A stretch of DNA of 55,641 bases, from assembly GCA_003136355.1 (NCBI GenBank), contig PLED01000108.1:17365-73005 (forward strand), given 5' to 3'. The translations under genes and the position numbers were made by a program. The stretch is from Vulcanimicrobiota bacterium (lineage in GTDB: Bacteria; Vulcanimicrobiota; Vulcanimicrobiia; Vulcanimicrobiales; Vulcanimicrobiaceae). The notes under the pieces were generated by a model. That model was not told where the DNA came from. It saw only the letters and a list, made by a program, of their open reading frames with translations, and searched no databases. Below, piece after piece: positions 23,974 through 32,806 of this stretch; position 1 is the first letter of the stretch; the number at the start of each line of letters is the position of its first letter.

Positions 23974-24870
23974 TTAATAAGGCACTCCATCTGCTGCAGG
24001 TGCCCGCACGCGGCCAACGAGACCCGCGATGGCAAAGAGTGCTGCAAGATATGGAAGCGCTTGCATCGCGTCGCTCGGCAGCCAAGAGATGCGGCCTTGC
24101 AATACATATTGCAGCGCTTCGAAGAAACCGAAGAAGACCGCGGCGCCGGTGGCGCCCCACGGCGTCCAGCGTCCGAAGATAACCGCGGCCAGCGCGATGA
24201 ATCCGCGTCCTGCAGTCATGCCGTCGGAATACAGATTGACTTCACAGATTGAAAGAAATGCGCCGCCCAAGCCGGCGAGCGCGCCGCTTGCGACAACGGC
24301 ATATAAACGAAGGCGCAACGGATTGAGGCCCGCATCGGTAACGGCGCGCGGGTTTTCTCCGCACGCTTGTATGCGCAAACCCCACGGCGTGCGATAGATG
24401 AACCAACTCAAACCGAACGCGCAGAGCAGACCGAGCACGATCATGGCGGTTTCGGCGACCGTAATCTGCGGCAGCAATTGTTCGGGAGCGAGCTGCGTAA
24501 CTTGCGGGCTCGCGCCGGGCTGATTGAAGATCAGCACTAAGCCGTATGCGGCGCCGCCGAGCGCGACCAAGTTGATGCCGACGCCGGCAACTATTTGATC
24601 GACTTTGAAGAACGTCGCGGCAAAACCGAGCACGAATCCGAGCACCGCGCCAAAGAACAGGCCCGCGATCAATCCGATAATCGGACTTCCGGTAAGATTC
24701 GTAAAAACGACCGCGCTGAACGCGCCCGCGGTCATCATGCCTTCGAGTCCGATGTTGACCACGCCGGCGCGTTCTGAAATCACGCCGCCAAGTGCGGCAT
24801 ACACGATGGGAACCGATTTGATCAGCGTTAAGAACAGCAGCGTCAGCATCAGCGATACGCCCGTACTCAT
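23974..24870 (-). CDS. ABC transporter permease (nucleoside/BMP type), subunit 2
   Basis: 298 aa, about eight transmembrane helices. The hallmark SERAGVVNIGLEGMMTAGAF is the conserved N-terminal block of the YufQ/NupQ/BMP-associated permeases (branched-chain-permease superfamily); GAAYGLVLI, CGENPRAVTDAGLNPLRLRLYA is the cytoplasmic coupling loop. With its sister permease, ATPase and binding lipoprotein it forms an importer for nucleosides or related purine compounds. Start overlaps the sister gene by 4 nt (ATGA). Confidence 0.9.
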   Translation of the reverse strand: MSTGVSLMLTLLFLTLIKSVPIVYAALGGVISERAGVVNIGLEGMMTAGAFSAVVFTNLTGSPIIGLIAGLFFGAVLGFVLGFAATFFKVDQIVAGVGINLVALGGAAYGLVLIFNQPGASPQVTQLAPEQLLPQITVAETAMIVLGLLCAFGLSWFIYRTPWGLRIQACGENPRAVTDAGLNPLRLRLYAVVASGALAGLGGAFLSICEVNLYSDGMTAGRGFIALAAVIFGRWTPWGATGAAVFFGFFEALQYVLQGRISWLPSDAMQALPYLAALFAIAGLVGRVRAPAADGVPY

Positions 24871-25913
24871 ACCGGCGCACCCGTCGCGCGCGTCGCGAAG
24901 TAGCGGCGCGCGGCCAACACGAGGACGATCAAGCCTTCGATGACGTGGATGGCGTCTTTAGGTACGCCCGCGTTGGCCTGCATCGCCAGGCCGCCCGCTT
25001 CCAGAATGCCGAAACCGAATGCCGCGACGCAAACCCAGAGCGGATTGAGATCGCCGACCAGCGCCACCGCGATCGCGGTATATCCATAGCCGGGAGAGAG
25101 CGCGGTGTTGAAGCGATGCAGCACACCCGTAACGATTGCGGCTCCGCCCAATCCCGCGACGGCGCCGGAGAGTGCCAGCGCGATCAGCGTCATGCGCGGC
25201 ATGTTGATGCCGCTGCGGCGCGCTGCTTCGGGCGCTTCGCCGGCCGCGCGCAACTCGTAACCGAAAACCGTGCGCGTAAAAATGAAGCTCAATACCGCCG
25301 CGGTTGCGATCGCGATTAAGATCGAAATTGTCAGGCGCGTGTCCCCGAAACTGAGGCTGCCGATCGTCGGGAACGCGGGGAGCCAGCCGCTGGGAAGCAG
25401 CGGCGCCGTTTCCGCGCCCGACGCGAGCGGACTCTTCAACGGACCCGCGACCAGATAACCCGCGAGCGAAAGCGCGATGAAGTTCAGCATGAGCGTCGAG
25501 ATGATTTCACTTGCGTTGAAGCGCGCGCGCAACCAGCCTGCGATGCCGCCCCAAATACCGCCGCCGACCATACCCAGCAGCAAAAGCACCGGTATGACGA
25601 GCCAGCCCGGGCCCGCAAAATGCGCGCCGACGGCACCGGCAAAGAGCCCGCCCATCAGCAGTTGGCCCTCGGCGCCAATGTTGAACAGTCCCGCGCGAAA
25701 CGCGAGCGAGACGCCGAGCGCGGGGAAGAGGAGCGCGGTTGTTTGCACGAGCGTTTCCGCAATTGGACGGCGGCCACCGAGCGAACCGGAGAAGAGCGCG
25801 CCGAACCCGTCGAGGGGACTCACGCCTGCGATGAGCATCGCGACGGCTGCGAGCACGAACGCGAGCAGGAGCGCGCCGGCAGGCCCGGCGAGCACGCGCA
25901 ACACGACCTTCAC
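24867..25913 (-). CDS. ABC transporter permease (nucleoside/BMP type), subunit 1
   Basis: 348 aa, eight to ten transmembrane helices. It carries LAFRAGLFNIGAEGQLLMGGL, the YufP/NupP version of the permease signature, and the coupling loop AAGEAPEAARRSGINMPRM. Overlaps the ATPase gene by 4 nt upstream and the second permease by 4 nt downstream, so the four importer genes are one transcription unit. Located in the inner membrane. Confidence 0.9.
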   Translation of the reverse strand: MKVVLRVLAGPAGALLLAFVLAAVAMLIAGVSPLDGFGALFSGSLGGRRPIAETLVQTTALLFPALGVSLAFRAGLFNIGAEGQLLMGGLFAGAVGAHFAGPGWLVIPVLLLLGMVGGGIWGGIAGWLRARFNASEIISTLMLNFIALSLAGYLVAGPLKSPLASGAETAPLLPSGWLPAFPTIGSLSFGDTRLTISILIAIATAAVLSFIFTRTVFGYELRAAGEAPEAARRSGINMPRMTLIALALSGAVAGLGGAAIVTGVLHRFNTALSPGYGYTAIAVALVGDLNPLWVCVAAFGFGILEAGGLAMQANAGVPKDAIHVIEGLIVLVLAARRYFATRATGAPV

Positions 25914-27373
25914 GTTAAACCCGCCATCAAGCGGCCGATCTTCCCGCGATCGATATCCGCTCCGCTGAACGATCCGGTGATCTTTCCGCGGAACATCACG
26001 AGCACCCGATCGGCGAGCGCCAAAATCTCGTCGAGTTCGAACGAGATCAAAAGTATCGCGGATCCGCGGTTGCGGGCTTCGATCAGTCGCGACTGCACGA
26101 GCGCGGCCGCGCCGACGTCGATGCCGCGGGTCGGCTGGTAGGCGAGCACGAAGCGCGGATCGCCGAGCAATGCGCGTCCAACCAGCAGTTTCTGCTGGTT
26201 GCCGCCGGAAAGCGTTCGCACGGCGACGTCGGCCGAAGCCGCGCGCACGTCGAACCGTTCGATGATCGCCTCGGCATCGGCTCGCGCAGCGGCCCAGTTG
26301 GTGAGCGCCCCTTTACGAATGCCCGGTAAGTTTTGCCGTCCGAGAATCGCGTTTTCGACGATCGACCAGTTGAGCACCAACCCTTCGTGATGCCGGTCCT
26401 GCGGAACGATACCGATGTTCTCGCGATGCTTCAGCGCATCCGCACTGCCGTCGAGTTCGATTGCGCCCGTGTACGGGATCATTCCGGCGATCGCGTCGGC
26501 CAGCGCGGTTTGTCCGTTGCCTTCAACGCCCGCGATGCCGACGATCTCGCCGGCGCTCACTTCAAAAGAAAGATCGGATACCGTCGTCGTGTCGACACCC
26601 GCGCTCAGATCGCGCACGCTCAAACATGGCTGCGTGCCCGTGGCTTCGCGTTGCGCGACCTGCGGCAATTCGCCGCCGACCATGGCGCGCGCGATCTCGT
26701 CGGTGCTCGTTTCAGTCGTAAGATAGCGCGCGACGATCTTGCCGTGACGCATGACGCTCACGCGCGTCGTGTAATCGATGACTTCTTGCAGTTTGTGCGT
26801 GACGACCAGGATCGCGGTGCCGCGTTTGGCGAGCTGAACCACGGTCGCGAAGAGCGTCGCGATTTCTGCCGGAGCGAGCGCTGCCGTCGGTTCGTCGAGC
26901 AGCAGCACCGACGGTTCGCGTTCGAGTTCGCGCAAGAGTTCGACGCGCTGTTGAACGCCGATCGGCAGTTCTTCAACGAGCGCATCCGGATCGATCGCCA
27001 GCCCGTTGCGCTCGGCGAGCTCCGCCACGCGCGAGCGCGCGCCGTCGACGTCAACCAGCATGCCTTTGCGCGGCTCGCGGCCGAGCATGATGTTCTGCCA
27101 GACGCGCAGGCGCCTCACGAGTTCGAAGTGCTGGTGCACCAAACCGACGGTGCCGTTGGTTTCGATGGTGCCGTCGTCAGGCTTGACGGCGCCGAAGGCG
27201 ATATTGGCGAGCGTCGATTTGCCCGCGCCGTTTTCGCCGACGAGCGCGTGAATTTCACCAGGGAGCAGATCGAGATCGACGCCGTCGACCGCGATGACGC
27301 CGGGATAGACCTTGCGAATGCCGCGCAGTCTTAGCGCGGCACCGGCGAGATCTAGAGCTTGACCGGTTTCCAG
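25910..27373 (-). CDS. ABC importer ATPase, two ABC domains; no canonical start codon
   Basis: About 487 aa if started at the CTG at 27373; energises the BMP-type importer. ABC domain 1 has Walker A GENGAGKST, Q-loop LVHQHFELV, signature LPIGVQQRVELLREL and Walker B LLLDEPTAAL. Domain 2 has the family's usual degenerate Walker A (GVEGNGQTA) and signature LSGGNQQK. Between the in-frame TGA at 27425-27427 and the TTG at 27142 there is no ATG, GTG or TTG, yet this stretch encodes the whole first strand and Walker A. CTG 27373 has AGGA nine nt upstream; CTG 27328 and ATT 27319 are alternatives. It would overlap the lipoprotein gene by 22 nt. Confidence 0.85.
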   Translation of the reverse strand: METGQALDLAGAALRLRGIRKVYPGVIAVDGVDLDLLPGEIHALVGENGAGKSTLANIAFGAVKPDDGTIETNGTVGLVHQHFELVRRLRVWQNIMLGREPRKGMLVDVDGARSRVAELAERNGLAIDPDALVEELPIGVQQRVELLRELEREPSVLLLDEPTAALAPAEIATLFATVVQLAKRGTAILVVTHKLQEVIDYTTRVSVMRHGKIVARYLTTETSTDEIARAMVGGELPQVAQREATGTQPCLSVRDLSAGVDTTTVSDLSFEVSAGEIVGIAGVEGNGQTALADAIAGMIPYTGAIELDGSADALKHRENIGIVPQDRHHEGLVLNWSIVENAILGRQNLPGIRKGALTNWAAARADAEAIIERFDVRAASADVAVRTLSGGNQQKLLVGRALLGDPRFVLAYQPTRGIDVGAAALVQSRLIEARNRGSAILLISFELDEILALADRVLVMFRGKITGSFSGADIDRGKIGRLMAGLT

Positions 27374-28380
27374 GTCGCCAGGTCCTGCGGAGTCGACGGC
27401 GGCGTAATCTTGCCGCTTACGATGTCATCCCGGATGCTATCGACCCGCTCGATGTTGGCTCTGCCGATGATCGCGCGTGTGTATTCGAAGTCGGTCAGCC
27501 CGACGCCGTTGTCTTTCAAACCGAAGATCAAGTGGCCTTTGAGGCCTTTTTTCTGCTGAATCGCTTGCGCGATCTTGAAGACGGCGACGTCGACGTGTTT
27601 GACCATCGAGGTGAGAACTTTGCCGGGCGCGAGGCTATCCTGATCCGAGTCGACGCCGATCACGAACGCATTCGCGCGCGTCTTCACGGCGTCGATCGCA
27701 CCGATGCCGGCTTTGCCCGCGGCCGCGTAAACAATGTCCGCGCCGCCGTTGAAAAGCACGTTGGCTAATTCTTGTCCGCCCGCCACATCTTCGAACGATC
27801 CGACCCACTTCACGTCGACCTTCGTCGAAGGATCGATCTGATGGGCGCCGGCGATGTAGCCGGCTTCGAACTTGCGCAGCAGCGGGATATCTTGGCCGCC
27901 CAGAAACGCGATGTGGTGCGTCTTGCTCACCAGCGCGGCGAGCGCGCCGGCTAAGAACGATCCGTCTTCCTCTTTAAAAGTGGCCGAGACGACGTTTGGA
28001 TCGTCCACTACCGCGTCGATAATGGCATAATGCTGCTTCGGATACTGCTTCGAAATCTGATCGAGGTCTTTGTTCATCAAGAACCCGATCGCGTAGATCA
28101 TGTCCAGATGTTTCTCGGAAAGCGCCGTCAGGTTCGGCTGATAGTCCGATGCCGAACGCGACTGCAGCACTTGGATGTTGGCGCCGAGCGATTTTTGCGC
28201 ATTCAGCAATCCCCTGTACGCCGAATCGTTGAACGACTTGTCTCCCAGTCCACCGACATCGGTCACCATGCCGAGCGTCAATTGCCCGGGCCGGGCCACG
28301 CCCGCACTATGTCTGCCGCATCCGGCCATCGTAAGGAACGCGGCAGCCGCGGCGCAGATAAAGATCGCCTTGTGCTTCAT
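27352..28380 (-). CDS. BMP-family substrate-binding lipoprotein
   Basis: 342 aa from the ATG at 28380. Lipobox TMAGC (Cys about residue 20) anchors it outside the cytoplasmic membrane. The periplasmic-binding-protein-I-like domain has the BMP blocks TDVGGLGDKSFNDSAYRGL, IYAIGFLMN, FLAGALAALVSKTHHIAFLGG and FVIGVDSDQDSLAPGKVLTSM. Relatives (BmpA, Med, PnrA) bind purine nucleosides. It is the first gene of the four-gene importer operon. Confidence 0.92.
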   Translation of the reverse strand: MKHKAIFICAAAAAFLTMAGCGRHSAGVARPGQLTLGMVTDVGGLGDKSFNDSAYRGLLNAQKSLGANIQVLQSRSASDYQPNLTALSEKHLDMIYAIGFLMNKDLDQISKQYPKQHYAIIDAVVDDPNVVSATFKEEDGSFLAGALAALVSKTHHIAFLGGQDIPLLRKFEAGYIAGAHQIDPSTKVDVKWVGSFEDVAGGQELANVLFNGGADIVYAAAGKAGIGAIDAVKTRANAFVIGVDSDQDSLAPGKVLTSMVKHVDVAVFKIAQAIQQKKGLKGHLIFGLKDNGVGLTDFEYTRAIIGRANIERVDSIRDDIVSGKITPPSTPQDLATWKPVKL

Positions 28381-28463
28381 CGCGGTATCGTTAGCACAGC
28401 CGCGCCCCGAAGCCTCCGGGCCGAGCCGGGAGGCGTGGGAGCCTTCCCGAACGTGAGGGCGTG

Positions 28464-30131
28464 ATGCAGGCAAAAGACCTGTCCGAAACGCCCCCGCGGC
28501 GCTGGTCGGAGGAGTTGGGCGGCATTCGCTGGCTGCCGCGTTTGATCGACAAGTCTCGCGCCGCAATCGCCGGAAGCCTCAGCGACTATTGGTACGGCCA
28601 AAGCCCGATCGATCGCAGTTTTCTGAACGCGCTGGGCTTATCGTACCGCGACTTCACCGGAATCGTGCGTGCAGCCGGCAGCGTCGACGAAGCCGTGCTC
28701 GCCGCGCTGCAGAAAAAAGTTCCGCAAGGCGTCGAGCGCGCCCGCGTATGGAGCGAGCGGCTTCCACGGCGACAACGTTGGGTTCTTTTCCTGATCGATC
28801 TCGACGACGGATATCATCCGGCACTACGACCGGTGCGCGGCGTCGTGCGCGGATTTACGTCGCTGGCGACGCGGTACGTCCGCTACCGCTGGCCCGCCAA
28901 AGCTTCACTCATCGGGCTGGAGCTCGAAGTCCAGAAAACGGCCGAACGAGCTGCCGCGGCAAGCGGAACCGACGAAGAACCGTACCGCTGGCTGACGCCG
29001 GGCAACGTGGACATGGCCTGGAAGATCTTGCTTTCCGTCGTGCTCATCGGCGTGATGCTCTTTTATGCGGTCCATTTCGTCGAACGGATCGGTCTCGTTG
29101 CCATCGTGATCGTCGGCGCGATTTTCTTTGCCTACTTGGTCTATCCGATCGTGCGGTGGCTCAACCGCAAACTGCATCTCATCCTCGCGATTCTCGTCGT
29201 CTATGCCGTGCTTGCGGCGCTCGTCGCTATCGGGCTTTCCTATCTCATTCCGTCGATCTCCAACGAAGTCGCGACCCTCTCGCACGAAGGGCCGTCGATC
29301 ATCGCGAAGGTCCAAGATTTTCTCACCAGTCCGAACACCCCCGTGCTCGGCCACGCGCCCGACGTAGTCCGTAAAGAGCTGGCGCAACTGCCCACGCAGA
29401 CGGTGGTGTGGTTCCGGCAGCACGGCGGAGGCGCTGCGACCAGCGCGATCACGGTGCTGGTGGGTACGGCGGCGTTCTTGGGAGCGCTGATCGTCATTCC
29501 GATTCTGGGCGCCTATTTGCTTTATGATTCCGAGATCATCAAACGGTTTTTCATGGGCTTCATTCCGGAGAAACGGCGCCAGGCGACGCTCGGCCTGCTC
29601 GGTGAGCTCGAAGAAGTGCTGGGCGGGTTTATTCGCGGGCAGCTGCTGGTCGGCGCTACAATCGGCATCATCATAGCGGTCGGCTTGATGCTGGCTCACG
29701 TGCCGTACGCAATTTTGATCGGCGCCGTCGCAGGCGCTCTGGACTTGATTCCGTACATCGGTCCGGTCATCGCGTTCGTTCCCGCTTTCGCGATCGGCTT
29801 TTCCGCCGGCGGCATCGGCATGGCCGGATGGGTCACAGTGATCTTCATCGCTGCCAACCAACTCGAAGGACACGTGATAGCGCCCAACATCGTGAGCCGC
29901 ACGATCAAACTCTCCCCGAGCGCCATCGTGCTGTCGGTGCTGATCGGCGGCGAGTTGTACGGCGTCCCAGGTATGTTCGTCGCCGTACCGCTTGCTGGCA
30001 TCGTGCGCGTATTGCTCCTGCACGTTATTCCGGGATCGGTCAGCCGCGAAGAAGCCAAACCCGTGCTCACCAAAGATCCGCAAGAAGTCGTCGAAGCCGA
30101 TGCTCAGGCCGGCATCGAGGCAAAAGCGTGA
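28464..30131 (+). CDS. DUF5069 domain fused to AI-2E-family transporter
   Basis: 555 aa from ATG 28464 (a GTG lies one codon earlier; GAGG sits just upstream). Residues about 8-100 match DUF5069: PPRRWSEELGGIRWLPRLIDKSRAAIAGSLSDY...LGLSYRDF. A linker to about 185 follows, then eight hydrophobic helices of the AI-2E transporter/PerM family (PF01594) from VDMAWKILLSVVLIGVMLFY to the C-terminus, including the typical ILGAYLLYDSEIIKRFF, GFIRGQLLVGATIG and IPYIGPVIAFVPA. Members export autoinducer-2, indole derivatives or ions; this substrate is unknown. Its stop overlaps the arginase start (GTGA). Confidence 0.85.
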   Translation: MQAKDLSETPPRRWSEELGGIRWLPRLIDKSRAAIAGSLSDYWYGQSPIDRSFLNALGLSYRDFTGIVRAAGSVDEAVLAALQKKVPQGVERARVWSERLPRRQRWVLFLIDLDDGYHPALRPVRGVVRGFTSLATRYVRYRWPAKASLIGLELEVQKTAERAAAASGTDEEPYRWLTPGNVDMAWKILLSVVLIGVMLFYAVHFVERIGLVAIVIVGAIFFAYLVYPIVRWLNRKLHLILAILVVYAVLAALVAIGLSYLIPSISNEVATLSHEGPSIIAKVQDFLTSPNTPVLGHAPDVVRKELAQLPTQTVVWFRQHGGGAATSAITVLVGTAAFLGALIVIPILGAYLLYDSEIIKRFFMGFIPEKRRQATLGLLGELEEVLGGFIRGQLLVGATIGIIIAVGLMLAHVPYAILIGAVAGALDLIPYIGPVIAFVPAFAIGFSAGGIGMAGWVTVIFIAANQLEGHVIAPNIVSRTIKLSPSAIVLSVLIGGELYGVPGMFVAVPLAGIVRVLLLHVIPGSVSREEAKPVLTKDPQEVVEADAQAGIEAKA

Positions 30132-31000
30132 GCAGCCCGCGCGTCGATATCATCGGCGTGCCGATGGATTTGGGCGCTAGCCGCCGCGGCGTCGATATGG
30201 GTCCGTCCGCAGTACGCTACGCGCAATTGCACGAGCAGCTGCGCGCGCTCGGCATCGCCCGCATCGACGATCACGGCAACTTGCACGTGCCGATTCGGGA
30301 AGCGGTCGACGAGCACGATAAGCACGCGAAATATCTCGACGTGATCGATCGCGTCTGCGCCGAGTTGTCGGCGGTCGTTGAAGAAGCGGTGCGCGCCGGC
30401 GGCTTTCCGATCGTCCTCGGCGGCGATCATTCCATTGCGATCGGGACGCTCGACGGCCTCAAGCGCGCGCGCGGCAAGGCCGCCGGACTCGTGTGGGTGG
30501 ATGCGCATAGCGACATCAATAGCCCCAAGAGCTCGCCCTCGGGAAACGTGCACGGCATGCCGCTGTGGTTCGCGCTCGAGCGCGGCTACGCCGATCCAAA
30601 ACGCACCGTGCAGATTGGATTGCGCGACGTGGAGCCGGAAGAAAAAGAAAACCTACGCAATTCGGGCGTCAAAGCCTTCACCATGAGCGACGTGGACCGG
30701 CTGACGATGACGCGCATTATGGAAGAGGCGATCGCAATCGCGGGATCGGGAGATACGCCGATTCACGTCTCGTTCGATCTGGACGCAATCGATCCGCGTG
30801 AAGCGCCGGGCACGGGCACACCCGTCAAAGGCGGCTTGAGCTTTCGCGAAGCGCATCTCGCGATGGAGATGCTGGCCGAATCGCGCAAGCTCGGATCGAT
30901 CGAAATGGTCGAGATCAATCCGATTCTCGACACGCGCAATCACACGGCGACGCTGGCCGTCGGCTTGATTTGCTCCGGTTTAGGAAAAGCGATCCTATAG
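30128..31000 (+). CDS. rocF: Arginase
   Basis: 290 aa from GTG 30128 overlapping the transporter stop. Arginase hydrolyses arginine to ornithine and urea with a binuclear Mn centre. Metal ligands: GGDHS (98-102), DAHSD (125-129) and the late SFDLDAIDP block. [15 protein letters not shown] is the loop that reads the substrate alpha-amino group and separates arginase from agmatinase. The end [13 protein letters not shown] is typical. Coupled to a putative exporter; the 3' end overlaps the TonB-like gene by 6 nt. Confidence 0.9.
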   Translation: MSSPRVDIIGVPMDLGASRRGVDMGPSAVRYAQLHEQLRALGIARIDDHGNLHVPIREAVDEHDKHAKYLDVIDRVCAELSAVVEEAVRAGGFPIVLGGDHSIAIGTLDGLKRARGKAAGLVWVDAHSDINSPKSSPSGNVHGMPLWFALERGYADPKRTVQIGLRDVEPEEKENLRNSGVKAFTMSDVDRLTMTRIMEEAIAIAGSGDTPIHVSFDLDAIDPREAPGTGTPVKGGLSFREAHLAMEMLAESRKLGSIEMVEINPILDTRNHTATLAVGLICSGLGKAIL

Positions 31001-31723
31001 CTTTATTGTGGCGACGCCTTCGCAGCTGACGCCGCCGCCGCAAACCGCCGCATCCCACGTCGCGTTTGCAAGCAGCGTTTGTATTTGATGCTGCGTCGCA
31101 TCATCGATGGGCGGATGAAATTCGATCTTCTTGGTTTTGCCGTCTTCACCGACCGTGATGATCAGCACGACGTGTACGTTGAAACGCTGCAGCAGCGCGG
31201 TCTTAACGCGCGGATCGAGAATAGGCGGTTGCTCCGCGCCGAACGGTGAAACGCCGCCGCGATCGTTCGTGCCCGACCCGGACATGGCAACGTCCGAGGT
31301 GCCTTGCGGGTTTGGTGAAGGCCCCGGAGCGCGTTGCAGCGTTTGATCTTTCGGCGGAGCGATGCCCGGCGCGCGCGCGATAAGCGGAACCGGCTGTTTC
31401 TCCGGAACGTCGCGGGGAGCTGCGGCGACATGTCCTTGAGGGCCGTTCACCGGCGTCGGACGCGAATGTGGATTGTGATTCTTGGCCGTTAGCTCGCTGT
31501 GGATGCGTTCGAACGAGACCACCGGCGCGCGCCGTTTCGTTCTCGGCATCGCGACCGGAAGCGGACGCGGATCGGCGCGCTTTTCGATGTGAATGTGGGT
31601 GATGTGCGCAAAGGAAAGCGTTTCGACCGCCTCGGGTCCCGATGATAGCTGCGCGGGCATCAGGGGAATGATCAAGGCCACGGCCATATGGATGCCGAGC
31701 GAGATGGCAAACGCGCGTCGCAT
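30995..31723 (-). CDS. TonB-like energy transducer protein
   Basis: 242 aa. A single N-terminal membrane anchor (about 6-24), a long Pro/Arg/His-rich spacer (about 50-150) and a small C-terminal domain (about 170-242) of the TonB type: RVKTALLQRFNVHVVLIITVGEDGKTKKIEFHPP...LLANATWDAAVCGGG. TonB carries proton-motive energy to outer-membrane receptors, which would imply a diderm envelope. No ExbB/ExbD or receptor is nearby. Two late Cys (VCGGGVSCEG) may form a disulfide. Confidence 0.65.
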   Translation of the reverse strand: MRRAFAISLGIHMAVALIIPLMPAQLSSGPEAVETLSFAHITHIHIEKRADPRPLPVAMPRTKRRAPVVSFERIHSELTAKNHNPHSRPTPVNGPQGHVAAAPRDVPEKQPVPLIARAPGIAPPKDQTLQRAPGPSPNPQGTSDVAMSGSGTNDRGGVSPFGAEQPPILDPRVKTALLQRFNVHVVLIITVGEDGKTKKIEFHPPIDDATQHQIQTLLANATWDAAVCGGGVSCEGVATIKL

Positions 31724-31775
31724 GTGGGATACTACTACGACCCCCCTTGAGAGGGGCCCCTTTTAGGGAGAGAAA

Positions 31776-32033
31776 GTGCGGCCGACAAACATCGTTCTTT
31801 ACCAAGCCGAGTGGTGCGGGTACTGCGCGCGCGTGCGCGCCAAACTTACCGATCTCTTGCTCGACTACAAAGTCGTCAATGTTCCGCCCAGCCACGCGCT
31901 GCGCACGGTGGTGCGAGAAGTTTCAGGCCAGACGAGCATTCCGGTCATGGTCGACGGCGACGTTGTGCTGGACGATGATGACGACATCATTCCTTATCTC
32001 GAAAAAACGTACGGTCAGAAAGCGGCGGTATAA
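31776..32033 (+). CDS. Glutaredoxin-like protein
   Basis: 85 aa thioredoxin-fold protein, GTG start with AGGGAG five nt upstream. The redox motif is CGYC (AEWCGYCARV), with the cis-Pro loop TSIPVMVDGD and an acidic stretch DDDDD. Size and motif fit NrdH/mycoredoxin-type glutaredoxins that reduce disulfides or mixed disulfides in the cytoplasm. Divergent from the TonB-like gene (52 bp); the 3' end overlaps the DUF92 gene by 19 nt. Confidence 0.82.
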   Translation: MRPTNIVLYQAEWCGYCARVRAKLTDLLLDYKVVNVPPSHALRTVVREVSGQTSIPVMVDGDVVLDDDDDIIPYLEKTYGQKAAV

Positions 32034-32806
32034 AGCGCAGCGATCCAGCCGGCTGCAACCGCGCCGGTGATCGTTGCGAGTGCGTTGACCACGTCGTTGT
32101 CGATCGCTCCCCATCCACGCACGACCGGTGTTGCGCTTCCGCAGAGATGCGGATCGGTTTCGCAGAGCCGCTGACAGCGGCTGCAATAACGCAGCGCCTG
32201 CAGCGTTGCCCCGAAAAGCGAATCGGCCAGCGCGCCGGCAAATCCGGCGACACCGACGATCCACCACGGCGCTATACCGACCGCCCATGCGATAAGGCCG
32301 ACTACAAGCGCGCCACCGATCTCGGCAAGCGTTCCCGCAATGGTGACGCCGCCGGACAACCCGCGCGCAACCGCGCGGAAATTTACGATCGACCGCGGCG
32401 TACTGCGCGCGAGCGTTCCCAGCTCGGTTCCCCACGTGTCCGCCGCCGCTGCCGCCAAGGTGCCCGCGAAAGCTGCGGCGAGCAGAGGCGAGCGCGTCAA
32501 AACGTACGCGACGGCGCACGCCGCCGCAACCCCGCCGTTCGCGAAGACTTGCCGCGCGGTGCGCGCTTTACGTTTGTCGGTGTCAGTTATCGCCGCCTTG
32601 CGTTTCGATCCGAAACGCGAGAGTGCGATGGCGGGCAGAAAAAAGGCGAAGAGCACCGCCGCGAAACTCCAGGCACCCGCCGAAAAAATTGCCGTCCCGA
32701 CGATCGCGGCGGCTACCGCTCCGCTTGCGGTCAGCGCGCGCGCGCGCCAGGCGCCGAAAGCAACGATTGCCGCGAGCGCGGCGGCAGCGGCGATACGAAC
32801 TAGAAT
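32015..32806 (-). CDS. DUF92-family membrane protein; no canonical start codon
   Basis: About 263 aa, six or seven hydrophobic helices. DUF92/TIGR00297 blocks: LTASGAVAAAIVGTAIFSAGAW, GSKRKAAITDTDKRKARTARQVFANGGVAA, AADTWGTELGTL, FAGALADSLFGATLQ, and a Cys-rich loop (CSRCQRLCETDPHLC). Some relatives are proposed phytol or farnesol kinase-like CTP-dependent enzymes. The family N-terminus aligns directly after the CobA-HemD stop, where the frame reads ATT CTA GTT CGT; no ATG, GTG or TTG is available until about residue 40. I start it at ATT 32804-32806, overlapping the upstream stop, with GGAAG four nt before. Last gene of the tetrapyrrole operon. Confidence 0.72.
   Translation of the reverse strand: MLVRIAAAAALAAIVAFGAWRARALTASGAVAAAIVGTAIFSAGAWSFAAVLFAFFLPAIALSRFGSKRKAAITDTDKRKARTARQVFANGGVAAACAVAYVLTRSPLLAAAFAGTLAAAAADTWGTELGTLARSTPRSIVNFRAVARGLSGGVTIAGTLAEIGGALVVGLIAWAVGIAPWWIVGVAGFAGALADSLFGATLQALRYCSRCQRLCETDPHLCGSATPVVRGWGAIDNDVVNALATITGAVAAGWIAALYTAAF

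Noticed and set aside
26333-27334. Plus-strand frame of 333 codons opposite the ABC ATPase
   Set aside because: Same artefact: it mirrors conserved ABC motifs on the other strand.
28905-30083. Minus-strand frame of 392 codons opposite the AI-2E gene
   Set aside because: Composition dominated by Asp, Arg, His and Gln with no domain; it shadows a clear transporter.
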